From Conoideocrella luteorostrata (lineage: Eukaryota > Ascomycota > Sordariomycetes > Hypocreales > Clavicipitaceae), in assembly GCA_032433595.1 (NCBI GenBank), contig JASWJB010000028.1, positions 172,572-236,571 of the forward strand: DNA of 64,000 bases, written 5' to 3'. A program made the position numbers and the translations under genes. Below the pieces are notes generated by a model that searched no databases, was not told the origin of the DNA, and worked only from the letters and a program-made list of their open reading frames with translations. Below, one piece after another: positions 1 to 10,753 of this stretch. Numbering within the stretch: the stretch's first letter is position 1; each line of letters opens with the position of its first letter.

Positions 1-380
1 ATTATGCAACCATTTTCCTTAAGGGTCAGCTCGTAGGGTGGCTGAGTTTTGGTCATGATATCCTCCCATTTTGTCTCAGGTACCTCGTTAACGTTGAAAA
101 ACTTGTCGTAGCCTCGGACGACTATCTCAGGTTCCTTTCGACCAGTCTTGGAGGTTGTAAACAAGCCACGAGCGTAAGTAGGTAGATCCGGCCGTTTGTA
201 GTCCCAGTCCTGCATTCTCCAAGAATCAACGTTAACGCGATTACTCGACGCTTTGATACTGAAGGTTGTCTTCCTGACCGAAAATCCCCCACGCCGCTTG
301 TCTTTTCTAGCTAATTCTAGAGTGGCAAGCATACGTGCAACTTGGTCAACATCTTGGGGCGTGTATGGCGCGTCGGCCAT
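1..380 (-). CDS. TRL1: Fungal tRNA ligase, N-terminal part (cut by window edge)
   Basis: This is the first ~126 codons of the multifunctional fungal tRNA ligase, which joins tRNA halves after intron removal and, in yeasts, the HAC1 mRNA of the unfolded protein response. The reading frame starts at an ATG at 378-380 in a good context (A at -3) and runs open off the left edge without an intron. The conserved ligase start is visible: a WRMQDWDYKRPDLPTYARG-like block, EIVVRGYDKFFNV, and at the end of the visible part ELTLKENGCII, whose lysine is the expected adenylylated residue of the nucleotidyltransferase domain. The kinase and cyclic phosphodiesterase domains would lie outside the window. Family assignment rests on these motifs and is firm. 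Confidence 0.9.
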   Translation of the reverse strand, partial: MADAPYTPQDVDQVARMLATLELARKDKRRGGFSVRKTTFSIKASSNRVNVDSWRMQDWDYKRPDLPTYARGLFTTSKTGRKEPEIVVRGYDKFFNVNEVPETKWEDIMTKTQPPYELTLKENGCI

Positions 381-1817
381 GATGTGAACTCAACGACTGT
401 AGCGTTTCGCCTGGGTTTGTTAGTCTAGTAGATGGTAGCATGTGTTCGCTGTATCTTTTGAGTCGTCTGCCCGTGGGCTTACTTTCGTATAAAGTTACGA
501 GTTTGTGAAAACCGATGCAAAGATCTGAATGTGCATCAAGAAAGAAGGTATCTCTACGGTGATGGTGTCGGGTGGACATAGAAAGTCCTTGTCGGTAACC
601 AGTCGACCTAAGCTTCTAGGCACCCACCTGCCTTGGTAGATTTGCGGGGCATGTGTCACACGCAGAGCTATGGGTAACACTGAATAATGTGAGTCACTGT
701 GAAATTCTCAAGAAAGTACGGAGTACCATGGGCTAATACAGGTCCAGCGTCTTGCGTTAGTACAATAATTTTCGAACTTGAGGAAAGGTGCGCTGAGCCG
801 CACAAAACGAGTCGGCCAGTGGACCCCGGTCACACAAAACCAGTGTGCATAACCATGTAGGAAGCTAACTAGCTTGGCGCCTAAATTGGCCTTTTCATGC
901 CAAGTCTCCAAGTCCAAACGCTATTATTGCCTTAGAACTAGATTTGACATTCTTACTTTGTATATCGTGACGACAGCACATCTATGCTCTCCAACGTGTC
1001 AGAAATACAACTTCAGATGATAACCTATTTGCCAAGGTGCTTGCTACAGTCCATGGTTATTGTAAAAGAGCTTCACACCAAATTCCATTCAACTACTTGC
1101 CTATGGAGACATGTAGTGCCCAGATAGTTGACCTACGACCCTGACATCGTCTGCCTTCGTGTTGTCCAAGTGAATTTCCTTGTGCCCCAGCTATTAAAAT
1201 TCAACCAGTGGCAAGTAAAATTATGCTCTGGGTAATGTGGGTAATGTGATTTGCTCTAGCAAAGGAAACTCATATGATAAGATGCGTGTTTAGCTAAGTA
1301 TCCCTTGGGGGGTTGAGGGTGGAGGGGGTTATCTAAATATACTGTGATGTTTGGTTCATTGTGCGGCCCTGGATTGGACTCTATTGACGGCTGGCTTGAC
1401 TCACACGGCAACGGGCAAATCCATCAGTGAATATCGGACTGTGGTCAATGATCTCCGGCAGGGCATGGCCGACCTCTAATATAGTTCACGTTAAAGTTTG
1501 TATTAAGTGCTATAGGAATAGTCAATCCAACCATTGGATGTTTTTACGCCGATGCGAGGCACTACGCGAGCGTACATCCCGAACTTGCAGCTAATAATGG
1601 GAGCGCGCACAAAATGCAGCTACCGGCAGTGGAGCCTCAGGAAGTGGCCCAAGCTTGCATACGGCACCGTAAACGAGGTGGTTGGATCTCTCCACCTAAG
1701 TACGGAGTACTCCGTGGAATACTGATAAATAATTAATTAGGACACTCGCGAACTACCTCGCAGCATTGTCCAGTTCTGTACTCCGTAATACCCATTCAAT
1801 CCAGCGCAGCCAATGCC
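381..1817. other. Intergenic region, divergent tRNA ligase / ankyrin gene
   Basis: No gene recognised. It serves as the 5' region of both flanking genes. It holds three exact copies of the 9-mer TACGGAGTA or its complement (717-725, 1701-1709, 1779-1787); the last lies about 30 bases upstream of the ankyrin gene start. A G-rich stretch occurs near 1308-1330. Confidence 0.6.
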
Positions 1818-1866
1818 ATGTCGCCCAATCCCTTCCTTCTTGCCGCGGATGGTAGCCCTTCATTAA
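1813..1866 (+). promoter_or_regulatory. uORF overlapping the ankyrin gene start
   Basis: An ATG five bases upstream of the main start opens a 17-codon ORF in another frame that ends with TAA at 1864-1866, inside the main coding region. Ribosomes starting here would miss the main start, so leaky scanning would be needed. The transcript start is unknown, so this is a possibility only. Confidence 0.3.
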
Positions 1867-2471
1867 TTCCGCTGCTCCGTGAGAGTCCGGGTCTTGCCTC
1901 CGCCCAAGATGAACACGGCTATTCGCTCATGCATGCGGCCGCAAGTTACAATCATCTCGAATTGCTGCGCGCTTTAGTTCTTGAATTTGGCGTGGACGTC
2001 AACCTGAAGGATGAAGACGAAGAAACAGCTCTCTTCGTGGTAGAGACACAGGAAGCCGCCAAGGTCTTGATCGAAGAATTAGGGGCCGACTTCCATCACA
2101 GAGGGATAGATGGGCAGACTGCCCGAGAAAAAATAACGTTTGAAGGAGATTATCCCTTGGTTTCAGACTACTTGGCGAATTTAGAGGACAAGAAGGCAGA
2201 AAAGGATATTGATACTGTTGCCGCCGACACTATCGCCGACGCAATTCGTCCTCCGCCCCCAGGCATGAAACTCACAGTTGGAACGATCGACGCAACGGAT
2301 GACGTTACTTCTGAAGCTGACCCGGAATTTCGTCGACGTATAGAAGAACTGGCCCAACGCGATGATTTTAATGATCCATCTGGGCAGGCAGATTTGCGAA
2401 GATTAGTCGAAGATGCCATTCCAGAATGGCAGTTTGGAGATGAGCGAAGTGTGAGATCGAAGCAGGCTTGA
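1818..2471 (+). CDS. Small ankyrin-repeat protein (Yar1-like)
   Basis: Intron-less 217-residue protein with ankyrin repeats in the first ~100 residues (HGYSLMHAAASYNHLELLRAL at about 33-53, then VDVNLKDEDEETALFVVE and GADFHHRGIDGQTARE), followed by an acidic, probably flexible tail. The layout (short acidic protein with two to three N-terminal repeats) resembles the Yar1 group of fungal ankyrin proteins; Yar1 chaperones ribosomal protein uS3 in yeast. That function is inferred only from family resemblance. The ATG at 1818 opens the frame. A second ATG at 1813 starts a short out-of-frame ORF that overlaps it. The stop lies four bases from the stop of the convergent RPP40 gene, so the 3' UTRs must overlap. 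Confidence 0.85.
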   Translation: MSPNPFLLAADGSPSLIPLLRESPGLASAQDEHGYSLMHAAASYNHLELLRALVLEFGVDVNLKDEDEETALFVVETQEAAKVLIEELGADFHHRGIDGQTAREKITFEGDYPLVSDYLANLEDKKAEKDIDTVAADTIADAIRPPPPGMKLTVGTIDATDDVTSEADPEFRRRIEELAQRDDFNDPSGQADLRRLVEDAIPEWQFGDERSVRSKQA

Positions 2472-2475
2472 GCGG

Positions 2476-3899
2476 TCAACTAGATCGCTGCAATTGCCAC
2501 ATCAAATATTGGTCTTCTTTTGTGGCAGGGTGCAGTAAAATTAGTTCAGAGCTTCTGGTTGTGGCAATATTGCAGAAACTAGTCGCACTGATTGATAACC
2601 AGCTGTCTTTGGGACGCGCCATCAGTACATCTCGAACCAGGTCATGGAGCCAAGACTTTCCGATAAGACCCATCCAACTGATTTTACAAATTTCAAGTTG
2701 ATTGGGGCTGTGATCTTCAATTCTGTAGCGCGATAAATACGTGTCGATTGAATCTCCGACTCTCACACGAGGACTCTCCAGCCGAATTAGGGACAGCCAC
2801 TCATATAAGCACATTGCTTTTTCTTCGAAGTCCTCCCGGCTATTTTCGATCCACATTGAAGGAATAATCTCGAGTGCAGAAGGCCAGTTGGTCATATTTT
2901 GCGAGAATTTCGAAACGGCGGTACATCGCGACGGTTGGAATTTGTCTAAAAAGTTCAGAGCGAGATCTTGCAAGATTTTATGTCAGTACTTGAAATACTT
3001 CTTATACTTATTTGCATGATGTATTCAGAAAGTGATCAGGGTAAGGGATAGAAGAAAAACGGTAATGCGGTAATGGGAAATGATCTGACTGGATCCAATG
3101 TTCTCGCAGAGTAACCAAGTTATTTGCTCGGTAAGAACTGTTTGACAGGCATTCATTAGTCGTGCGTGTGCCTTCAAGTCGTCGTGTTGACACAAATTTT
3201 TTAAGTTGAAATTGACAACTATACCGTAATCAGCATATTAACGTAGACAATGAAGGACGAATTGACTGCGGTTCCTAACTCACTCCAGGTGGTTTGACCG
3301 CCCACACCACATGTTTTACCTGCCAATCCAGATCGTTCAAATGTTTCCTTATCCAATTGCATCGAAAGAACACCTGACGATGAAATTAGTATTTGAGGTT
3401 TTGGGGCCGGATTCCATGTACTGCACCTTTATTTATGTAAAACGTATTAGTAACGGCTGCTCTGCCTTTGGAAATCATTGCTATTTCTTCTACGTGAGAC
3501 GGTCAGCCACTAGATATGTTAAGCATCTAAGTCAAGTTTGGACAGACGGTCTTGCGCTAGATCTAGAAGTTGCTTTTCTTGCAACAGCTGCCCTAGCGAC
3601 AGGGTGATGCGGGTGAAAGCAGGCTGCTCTCGATTCTGCAGTAGCCTCCTTTGTACAGTGTGGAAAGTGTCAAGAGACATGATTAAGTCAACCTTCAAAA
3701 TAGTTAGAGATACGATGCTTGTGCACATTATTCAAGTTTGGAATGCAGAGAGATTGACTTTTGTTACAAAATCTTGGTTTCCGATCGCCATCCATGGCTG
3801 GCTCCTTTGCGACATTTGTTTAGGGTCGATGTGGCCCATAGTGCCATATGTCATGAGGCAATTTGCCGATTGCCGTAATGGTGAAGCAGACAATATCAT
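2476..3899 (-). CDS. RPP40: RNase P/MRP subunit p40 (Rpp40 family), six exons
   Basis: Protein subunit of RNase P/MRP, which trims tRNA 5' ends and processes rRNA. Rebuilt exons (minus strand): 3899-3759, 3692-3548, 3489-3427, 3373-3284, 3218-3090, 2966-2476; they join in frame to 352 residues. Conserved family blocks appear in order: CLMTYGTMGHIDPKQM near the N-terminus, FTRITLSLGQLL, LDKETFERSGLAGKTCGV, TWIVNFNL, ITWLLCEN, LYEWLSLIRLESPRV and a final YLMWQL. Every exon carries one of these, so the model is well supported although no single ORF shows it. Several donors are weak (GTCAAT, GTCTGT, GTCAGA) and the 123-base intron 2967-3089 is the least certain; a GTAACA donor nine bases upstream could replace GTCAAT in intron 1. 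It is divergent from TRM11, with 562 bases between. Confidence 0.78.
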
Positions 3900-4461
3900 G
3901 ATGGCTTGGTCACTCACTAAATCAAGTAGTGACCCAGATTTTTTTAATAGGGTGTATCCTCTCCCAGAAAGTCGAATCGTAGCAGAGGGGTGACGATGAT
4001 CAATGGATGCGATCATGTGGCGCGTTCTTGATAGATCGTAGAGATTTAAATAATCACGAGTTCCTCTGGCTACATAAAAGTTTCGGGTGCTTGCTCTGTG
4101 TTACATCCAGTAAAAGTGATTCTAAGGCTGGGTCAGACCACAGCCCGGAAGTTTGTTGTTTCCGTGCCGTCCCTTAGTACTGCTACTTCTAGCCCACATA
4201 TTCTCTTGCCTCGCGTTAGGGACCTGCCCCTCTGGTGGGGGCGATCTCCCAGAACCACTCTGTCGAAGACTAAGCGAAATGGAAGATTGGAATGATGAGT
4301 ATTCTACTCCGTATAGTCAGCGGAATTTACGACATATATTTGGGAAAAATCTTAACCCTTCAAAAATCCCTCGGTGGCGCAATGCCGAACACTTGGTAGT
4401 CTGTTGCCCTATTTTCCTCGACTGTGTCAGAGCTTATGCAGCACAGTGACATATTTCGACA
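3900..4461. promoter_or_regulatory. Shared divergent promoter region, RPP40 / TRM11
   Basis: The 562 bases between the two ATGs must contain both promoters. One exact TACTCCGTA lies at 4305-4313. No TATA box was confidently seen. The co-orientation suggests joint control of two tRNA-processing genes, which is inference. Confidence 0.5.
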
Positions 4462-6042
4462 ATGGATTACGTCGTCAAGTTTGCGCAGACTCATGAGTCA
4501 TTTCGCTTAGCAGAAATAGAAGCTCTCTCTGTCGTCGAAGGTGTAGACCTCGAAGTTCTCGAATACACAAATAAGGTCCAGTTCGCTGATCAGCGTCCAC
4601 TTATGGACTATTATTTCCGGTGCTAACATTGCCGCAGTCCCCGTTTTGTCTTGTGAGGCTACCCTCCGAAGAAGACGCTCGTAAACTGGTTCGGAGGTCT
4701 ATACTAGCCCAGTCGATATATGAACTTTGGGGATCAGGTCCGACTCTAGATCATGTGCATCAGTCTACTAAAAGCAGCATGATGGACCATTGGGACAAGT
4801 ACAAAAATGTCTCATTCAAATTCATTCTGGACTCCTATCAAGGAGCTCGCTCAAGTGCTGATAGGCTTAAAATCATCGAATCATTCGCCTATCTGCCTTT
4901 CGAAGGGCCAATTCGCATGTCACAGCCTGACGAAACGTTCACACTGTTTGAACTTTGGCCGTTCAATAGTGTACCATTGGGAATACAAGACCCAACTAGG
5001 CTTTTTCTAGGCCGTCTTATTGGTAATTCCACGCGTGAGACTGTTCTTAAGTTTGACCTTAAAAAGCGAGGTTATATATCTACTACTAGCATGGATGCGG
5101 AACTGTCACTAATCACTGCAAATATTGCTTTGGCTGGTCCGGGCAAACTGTTTTATGATCCATTCGTTGGAACAGGGTCGTTTCCCATTGCATGTGCTTG
5201 CTTTGGGGCAGTCAGTTGGGGAAGCGACATAGATGGTAGAAGCATTCGCGGCGAGGGAGGAAGCAAGAGCTTACGAGGCAACTTCAGTCAATATGGTCTT
5301 GAGAAGGGCTTAGGGGATGTGTTTTCCGCCGATCTGATAAACACGCCTATCAGGAGGGACAGAAGAATATGGGACGGCATAATTTGTGATCCTCCATACG
5401 GCGTTCGAGAGGGACTTAGAGTCCTTGGACTCCGGGATCCTGAGAAAACACCGTGGTTGATTGAGAAGGGCAAGAGAAATCATTCGTGAGTACAGTAGAG
5501 TGTTTCTGCACCTAAGCATTGATCAGCTGTCACTTTGAAGCTGTGCTGACAACAATAGCTTGCCTGATTTCGTCCCACCCAAAAAACCTTACAGCTTTTT
5601 GACAATGCTTGACGATATACTTGCCTTTGCAGCAGACACTCTGGTTGATAGTGGTAGGCTATCGTTTTGGATGCCAACGGCAAATGACGAGGATCAGGAG
5701 TTACCAGTACCTACACACCCATCACTTGAACTGGTAGTCGTATGTGTTCAGAAGTTTAATAAATGTAAGTATCTGTCAATTCGGAGTCTGCTATGCAAAA
5801 CCAGGATGCTGTCCTCTACTTTGACAAGCTGCATTGCTATCCCCATTAGCTTGGTCTATCTAATACAATAACTAGGGTCGCGACGTCTAATCACATATCG
5901 GCGCATCTCGGATGTCGATGTGTCTCCAAAAGCACTGGCAGAATATCAAGACCGACTAGTTATTAGCTCCATTGGGACAACTGTTGATGATCTCAATCCA
6001 TTTCGAGCCGGTTATTTCAAAAAGTTTGCGCTAGATATTTAG
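4462..6042 (+). CDS. TRM11: tRNA (guanine(10)-N2)-methyltransferase, four exons
   Basis: Catalytic subunit that, with Trm112, methylates N2 of guanosine 10 in tRNAs. Exons 4462-4575, 4638-5485, 5559-5764, 5876-6042 join to 444 residues. The N-terminus MDYVVKFAQTHESFRLAEIE starts the substrate-binding region; the SAM-binding motif DPFVGTGSF is near residue 212 and the catalytic DPPYG motif (GIICDPPYGVREG) near 289, followed by KKPYSFLTMLDDIL and FWMPTANDEDQE typical of the family. The first intron uses a GTCCAG donor with a clear CTAAC branch point and is required to join EYTNK to SPFCLVRLP. Length and motif order fit a complete, intact gene. Confidence 0.93.
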
Positions 6043-7734
6043 CAGCAGCGGGGAAAACTGTGTACAATAGATATGTAGAGTTGTGCAGTCAATGCGTAGC
6101 CCCCTATTGAGGTCTGTATGTATGTATGTTACATATTCCGATGTAAAATGACTTCCAATCTTCATATACATGAACTCACCCGTGCGCTTATTGTCGATAT
6201 ATGGCTATGTCCCGCATCTATTCACTCACAATCAGGGATACCTGCCGGGCTGGGTGAACACATGGGTGAAAGTTGACGCTGCCTAAGTGCCTTGCACGCC
6301 TTAACAGGGCTTCACTAAACCAGTCCACAAATTGGAGGTCAGCTTAAATAATGCAAAAGGGGCTCTTCCACCGTGCACACTCACTAGTCACTGAAGCTGC
6401 CACTGATGAACGACGTATGAGCGATGAGATGTGATTTGGATCCTACCAATTGTTGTTGACACATTCGCTGACACATGGGGCTTTTAATCGTGGGCGGAAG
6501 GTAACGAGCCCACTGGAGTGCATGGGCTCCGTGGCGCAATTTTTGAGTCCAGGCGCTTACCGCTGGACGAATAACAAGACTCAGCAATGCGAATTTATTC
6601 AACAAGGCAGCATCTATGCGCACAACGAAGTATGTACTTAGTGTCGTGTGATAAGAAGCAACATATTTAAATGAGCACTATTTCCTTTTCATGCTAAAGG
6701 AGTATCTATTTCTACCTCGGTTACGAGTAGTAGGTTTTGCAATGCTTGCCGCAAAATACCTTGTAATATGTCGTTACGCCCCAGGTAATAACCATTGTCC
6801 ACCGCGTACAAACAATTACCATAGCTCGCACCCACATACAACAAGGATTGGTCAAGTAAATGATCGCTACCCTCGGTGCTAACCGTGGCGCTGGGGCAGC
6901 GTTGGCTGTACTACAAAACGCTGATGTCTGACCGTTGTTTTTGGTACCGAATGATAGTGGTATACTTGATAAATATCTGTGCGTTCAGCATAATACATTC
7001 AGGCGAATGTTGATCCCCACTATGGAGTAAAGTAGAGCTGGCCGCCGGATAATAGAGACGAAGTAGCTTGTTAGCTCGTTGCCTAAAACCGGTCGGTACG
7101 TACCCAGTGCTGAGGCAAGAGGGGATGTGGTGTGAGCAGGACAAGGACGTAGTAGTAGTTAGCCACATGCCTGGCTGAGCCAACGGATCTTGGAGCCCAT
7201 CTTTCGGCGCCTCCACATTCGACCTTAAACCTCTCCGATCTGGCAATACCCACGAAAACCAAGCCATCTCGTACAACACCTCCCCAACCCAAGGCACCAG
7301 GCAATTTTCCAATGAATATTGGCACCTTTCGCGTAAGAGGGATAACGGACAGCCAGACCTCTGCCATGTACTAGCCAACTCGATGATTTACGACTTTTCC
7401 CATGACTTTGTCGACTATCGACTGGCTCAATCAATTTCTATTGAGGTTTTGAATGCTCTACCGCTTCATCTGGTTGAAGGGCGAGTACGGTACGCAAGGT
7501 TATCTTCAAGTGCGGCGCGCATAATTGAAAGAAAACAGTAAGCCTTTCGTCCATACTACGGATCATTTATTCCCGACCTTCTACCCAAATATCCATCAAA
7601 CTAGTTTGCGACCGAAACCAGTTCCATATCTACGCCTATATTAATCGAAGCAGTTGATATAGTCAGAACAGACAACTCCGGCCGTTCGTACGTACAATCA
7701 GAGTCATTAATAAATTTGTCCCCAGTGGGCAATA
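6043..7734. other. Intergenic region, TRM11 to GID4
   Basis: 1.7 kb without a recognised gene. A short (TATG)n run lies at about 6116-6130. On the plus strand the frame 7179-7544 is open for 122 codons and ends at a possible donor GTAAGC; its protein is not recognised (see findings). The last few hundred bases should hold the GID4 promoter. Confidence 0.5.
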
Positions 7735-8994
7735 ATGCCGACACCTTCGCCCAACCAACCGCCAGAGGAACCTGCATCACCGAATTCACATTTATTTTCT
7801 ACTTGCCCTGACGAACCCCAGCATTCTCCGCAGCATGGCAGCATAGACGTTCGCCGTAATTCAGCTCTAAATGGACTGTCGCTGGCAAGTCCGGAATCGG
7901 AACAGCCGCAAGACACACATGGACGCACTGACAGGCTCATTGACAACCTTGCATCCATGACTCCTTCATCAAGAGGGACCACTGTGTCGCCAAGGCCACG
8001 GTCCAACACCACCGGGGTAACGTCGCCAGAGCATGGCCCAGATGCCTCCCATCTATTTAAGAGTCAAGAGATCGACCCAGATGGTCCTAGCTCGCAAAGC
8101 CAAAATAGTGCGAGGTTCGTTGAACTGCATGGACAAGCCTCGAAAGAATTGGACATCGTCGATGCGGCGCTAGTTGAGGAAGAGGATGCTGCTTGCACTC
8201 CGCCATCAATGGGCTCAGATTACTCAAGCAGTCGTGTAAGTACTTGCCATAAATACTACCAGCCGAGGGTCTTGTACTCAATACGCATAGGCCATCCCAC
8301 TCGCTCCGTCGTCTTATTTGAGATCTGGCAGTAAATTTCATGGAACACAGCAATCAGAACGTCAGGTATACGACGTACAGGTTGAAATAAAGCATGTTGA
8401 CATGCGCGAGTCCTTCCTGTGTGGGTACCTTCGAATTCAAGGTCAGATACTTGTTTCCAATCAGACGTATGAACAGTAGCGATACCCTCAGTACTAACAT
8501 GGTATATGCGTCTAGGACTCACCGAGGACCACCCAACACTGACAACCTACTTTGAAGGCGAAATTATTGGATCGAAATATAGCTTCTTCACACAGCACGA
8601 AGACTGGGGAGCAAATGCGAAAGTTGATCTCAGTCATTGGGGGAAGTTCAGTGCATTTCGGCCATTTCAGAAGCATGCCCGTAAAGGACCAGTTAACATC
8701 CCTGATGTAACACAAAACGAACATGTATTCATGCGATGGAAGGAGCATTTCTTAGTCCCTGACCATCGAGTTCGCACCATAACTGGTGCTAGCTTTGAGG
8801 GCTTTTATTATATATGCTTCAACCAACTTAGAGGCGAAGTCAGTGGGATATACTTTCACTCGAAAAGTGAGAAGTAAGTTCACTTCCCTTAGATTTCATG
8901 CGCAAGAATTGATCTAACGTCTTCAAGATTCCAGCAATTGGAATTGAAGCATGTTCCAAATCGAGGGTGTTTCAGCGCAACGGAGTTTCGGTAA
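7735..8994 (+). CDS. VID24: GID4/VID24 substrate receptor of the GID ubiquitin ligase, four exons
   Basis: Gid4 recognises N-terminal proline degrons of gluconeogenic enzymes and recruits them to the GID/CTLH E3 ligase. Exons 7735-8235, 8291-8441, 8516-8873, 8928-8994 give 358 residues. The first ~165 residues are a low-complexity Pro/Ser-rich tail. The Vid24 domain follows: GSKFHGTQQSERQVYDVQVE, ESFLCGYLRIQG, HPTLTTYFEGEIIGSK, HWGKFSAFRPF, FMRWKEHFLVPDHRVRTI, GASFEGFYYICFNQ and GIYFHSKSEK, all highly conserved. The second exon is short and hidden between two introns (8236-8290 and 8442-8515), but its sequence is essential to the domain. The last exon is 22 codons. Complete and intact as read. 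Confidence 0.92.
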
Positions 8995-9976
8995 TTGTGG
9001 GATGGTCCATCTGGCATTTTTGATACCTTTACGTTCGTGGGAAAATGTTGGGCTTGGACGACTGTTTTGTAGTTCGATGAGTGCGGAAATACATATATGC
9101 AATGGTTTACTATAGCACCTATCAGTCTGAACGCGCGAGCATTAGAAAGCCAGGACGGGACGAACCGAGCATTTGGTTCAGAAGCTGTGGTCCTGCTTGA
9201 GCTTGTCTTCCTCGGAGCCTTGGATAACAATCATTAATAACCGATAACTAGGTTGATTGGGCGCATGGAGGTTTGTAGCAAAGCCCGTTTTTTGAAATTG
9301 AACAATGTTAAATCACCATTATCGTGTCGCCTCATTTCATCTACCTTTCAGGCGTATCTTGGTTATATCAAATCTCTGGCCTCCTAAGAAAACGGTTGCA
9401 AATGTACCGTGAATTGACTATTGGCCTCAGAACCCGATCAGTGTATAAACCTACAGCGGGCTTCTTATCATTGTATGGATCAATACCATTAGTATGACGT
9501 CTCTATCTCCAAGGTGGAAGTGATTTATTTTGTGTTCCCTGTAGTTCGGTGAATATCCAACTCTAGACCCTAACCAAGTGCTAAATCACAGGTTAATACT
9601 GCATGAAGTTGAATAGCGAGTACAAATAAAACAAAAGGCGTTTGTCGGGCCACCAATGACGGTGAGATTTGGCGTGACTTTGATCTTGTTTGTGTATAGT
9701 CCAGTCCCGCTAATTCCATGATATACTTGTACGAGTATAAAATTCTGGGTATAAGCATTGTCTTGACTAGGTTCGAAATGATGTACTTAGCATAAGTCGG
9801 CCGAGACCATTTCGTCGTATGTTTTCTCCTCTTACTGCTTCTCTGTTTCAAATATGTATGCAGCACATAAATTCATTCGCAAAGGCATAGAGCCTGCTAA
9901 TAATGTGCCATTCTGTAAGCTCTGTTCTCCTTTCTTCACCAGCTCGTCAAGCACACATATTCCAGGGATGTCGACT
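8995..9976. other. Intergenic region between convergent GID4 and mago nashi
   Basis: About 980 bases with only short shadow ORFs; no gene, RNA or repeat recognised. Confidence 0.5.
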
Positions 9977-10753
9977 TTAAATCGGTTTAATTTTAAAATG
10001 CAATGCTATGAGACTGAAAACAAGCGCCTTGAGGTCTTGCACCAAGTAGTAGAAAACTCGCAGCCCTTCGGGATCAGCGGACTCTGTAACATCGACCAGA
10101 GATCCAATCTTGGCAGTCTGTATAACGAAATTAGAATCTTGATGAGACGACGAGATAGTGGTTCGCACAAACCTCAAACGAGATGTGATCACTCCCAATT
10201 CTAATTTCAAGTTCTTGTCGACCATCTTTATTCTTTTGTGGCCACTTGGAGTCGTCCTCCCTTTGGTGGTGTCAGAGAGTCTGAAATAGCTACATCTTCG
10301 AATTCGCTTCCTCAAGATTTCCCTTACTTTATTATTTCGCTTGCTTTTATAATGCGTCTTATTTCTTCCACAATAACCGAGCTCACGCACACTACCGTTA
10401 ATTGTTAACAACTGGGTTGCGCTCGCAGGTAGAGAGCTCGTTGTGAATAGATGACGTACTCTCTTTGCGAATAAGACTGTCGTTTCTGTAATTGGAGTTG
10501 TTGGCATATCTCGCAACTGCGCTTCGGCCGTCTCCCAGGACCCTGAAATCAAATTCTATGTTTATGTGAGCCTTGTGGTTTGTGAAGAATGTGTATGGAA
10601 TCGTTGTAACTCACCGAGAAACTCGTGGCCAAATCGACCCATATGGCCCGAACTGTTAAAGATCCAATATTAGTAGGAGTAAGTCCGCTACAAAATATTG
10701 GGAACCATAACTGACTAGTATCGGAGGTAAAATGGTTCGTTTGCTGCGGACAT
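9977..10753 (-). CDS. mago: Mago nashi, exon junction complex core protein, six exons
   Basis: Mago binds Y14 and locks eIF4A3 onto spliced mRNA. Exons (minus) 10753-10716, 10652-10615, 10555-10460, 10391-10328, 10260-10173, 10117-9977 join to 154 residues, the usual length. The whole conserved protein can be followed: [20 protein letters not shown] at the start, [51 protein letters not shown], then KIGSLVDV and the hallmark C-terminus [16 protein letters not shown] ending LHFKIKPI. Introns are 55-73 bases; the first donor is GTCAGT, the others GTGAGT, GTACGT, GTAAGG and GTTTGT. Five introns in a 465-base coding sequence is a high density. It shares a 519-base divergent promoter region with SEC26. 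Confidence 0.95.

Noticed and set aside
3538..3993. 151-codon open frame on the plus strand
   Set aside because: Antisense to RPP40 exons 1 and 2, which carry clear family conservation on the minus strand.
8236..8515. Single 280-base intron in VID24
   Set aside because: The interval contains a conserved 151-base exon (8291-8441) with the start of the Vid24 domain, so two normal introns fit better.
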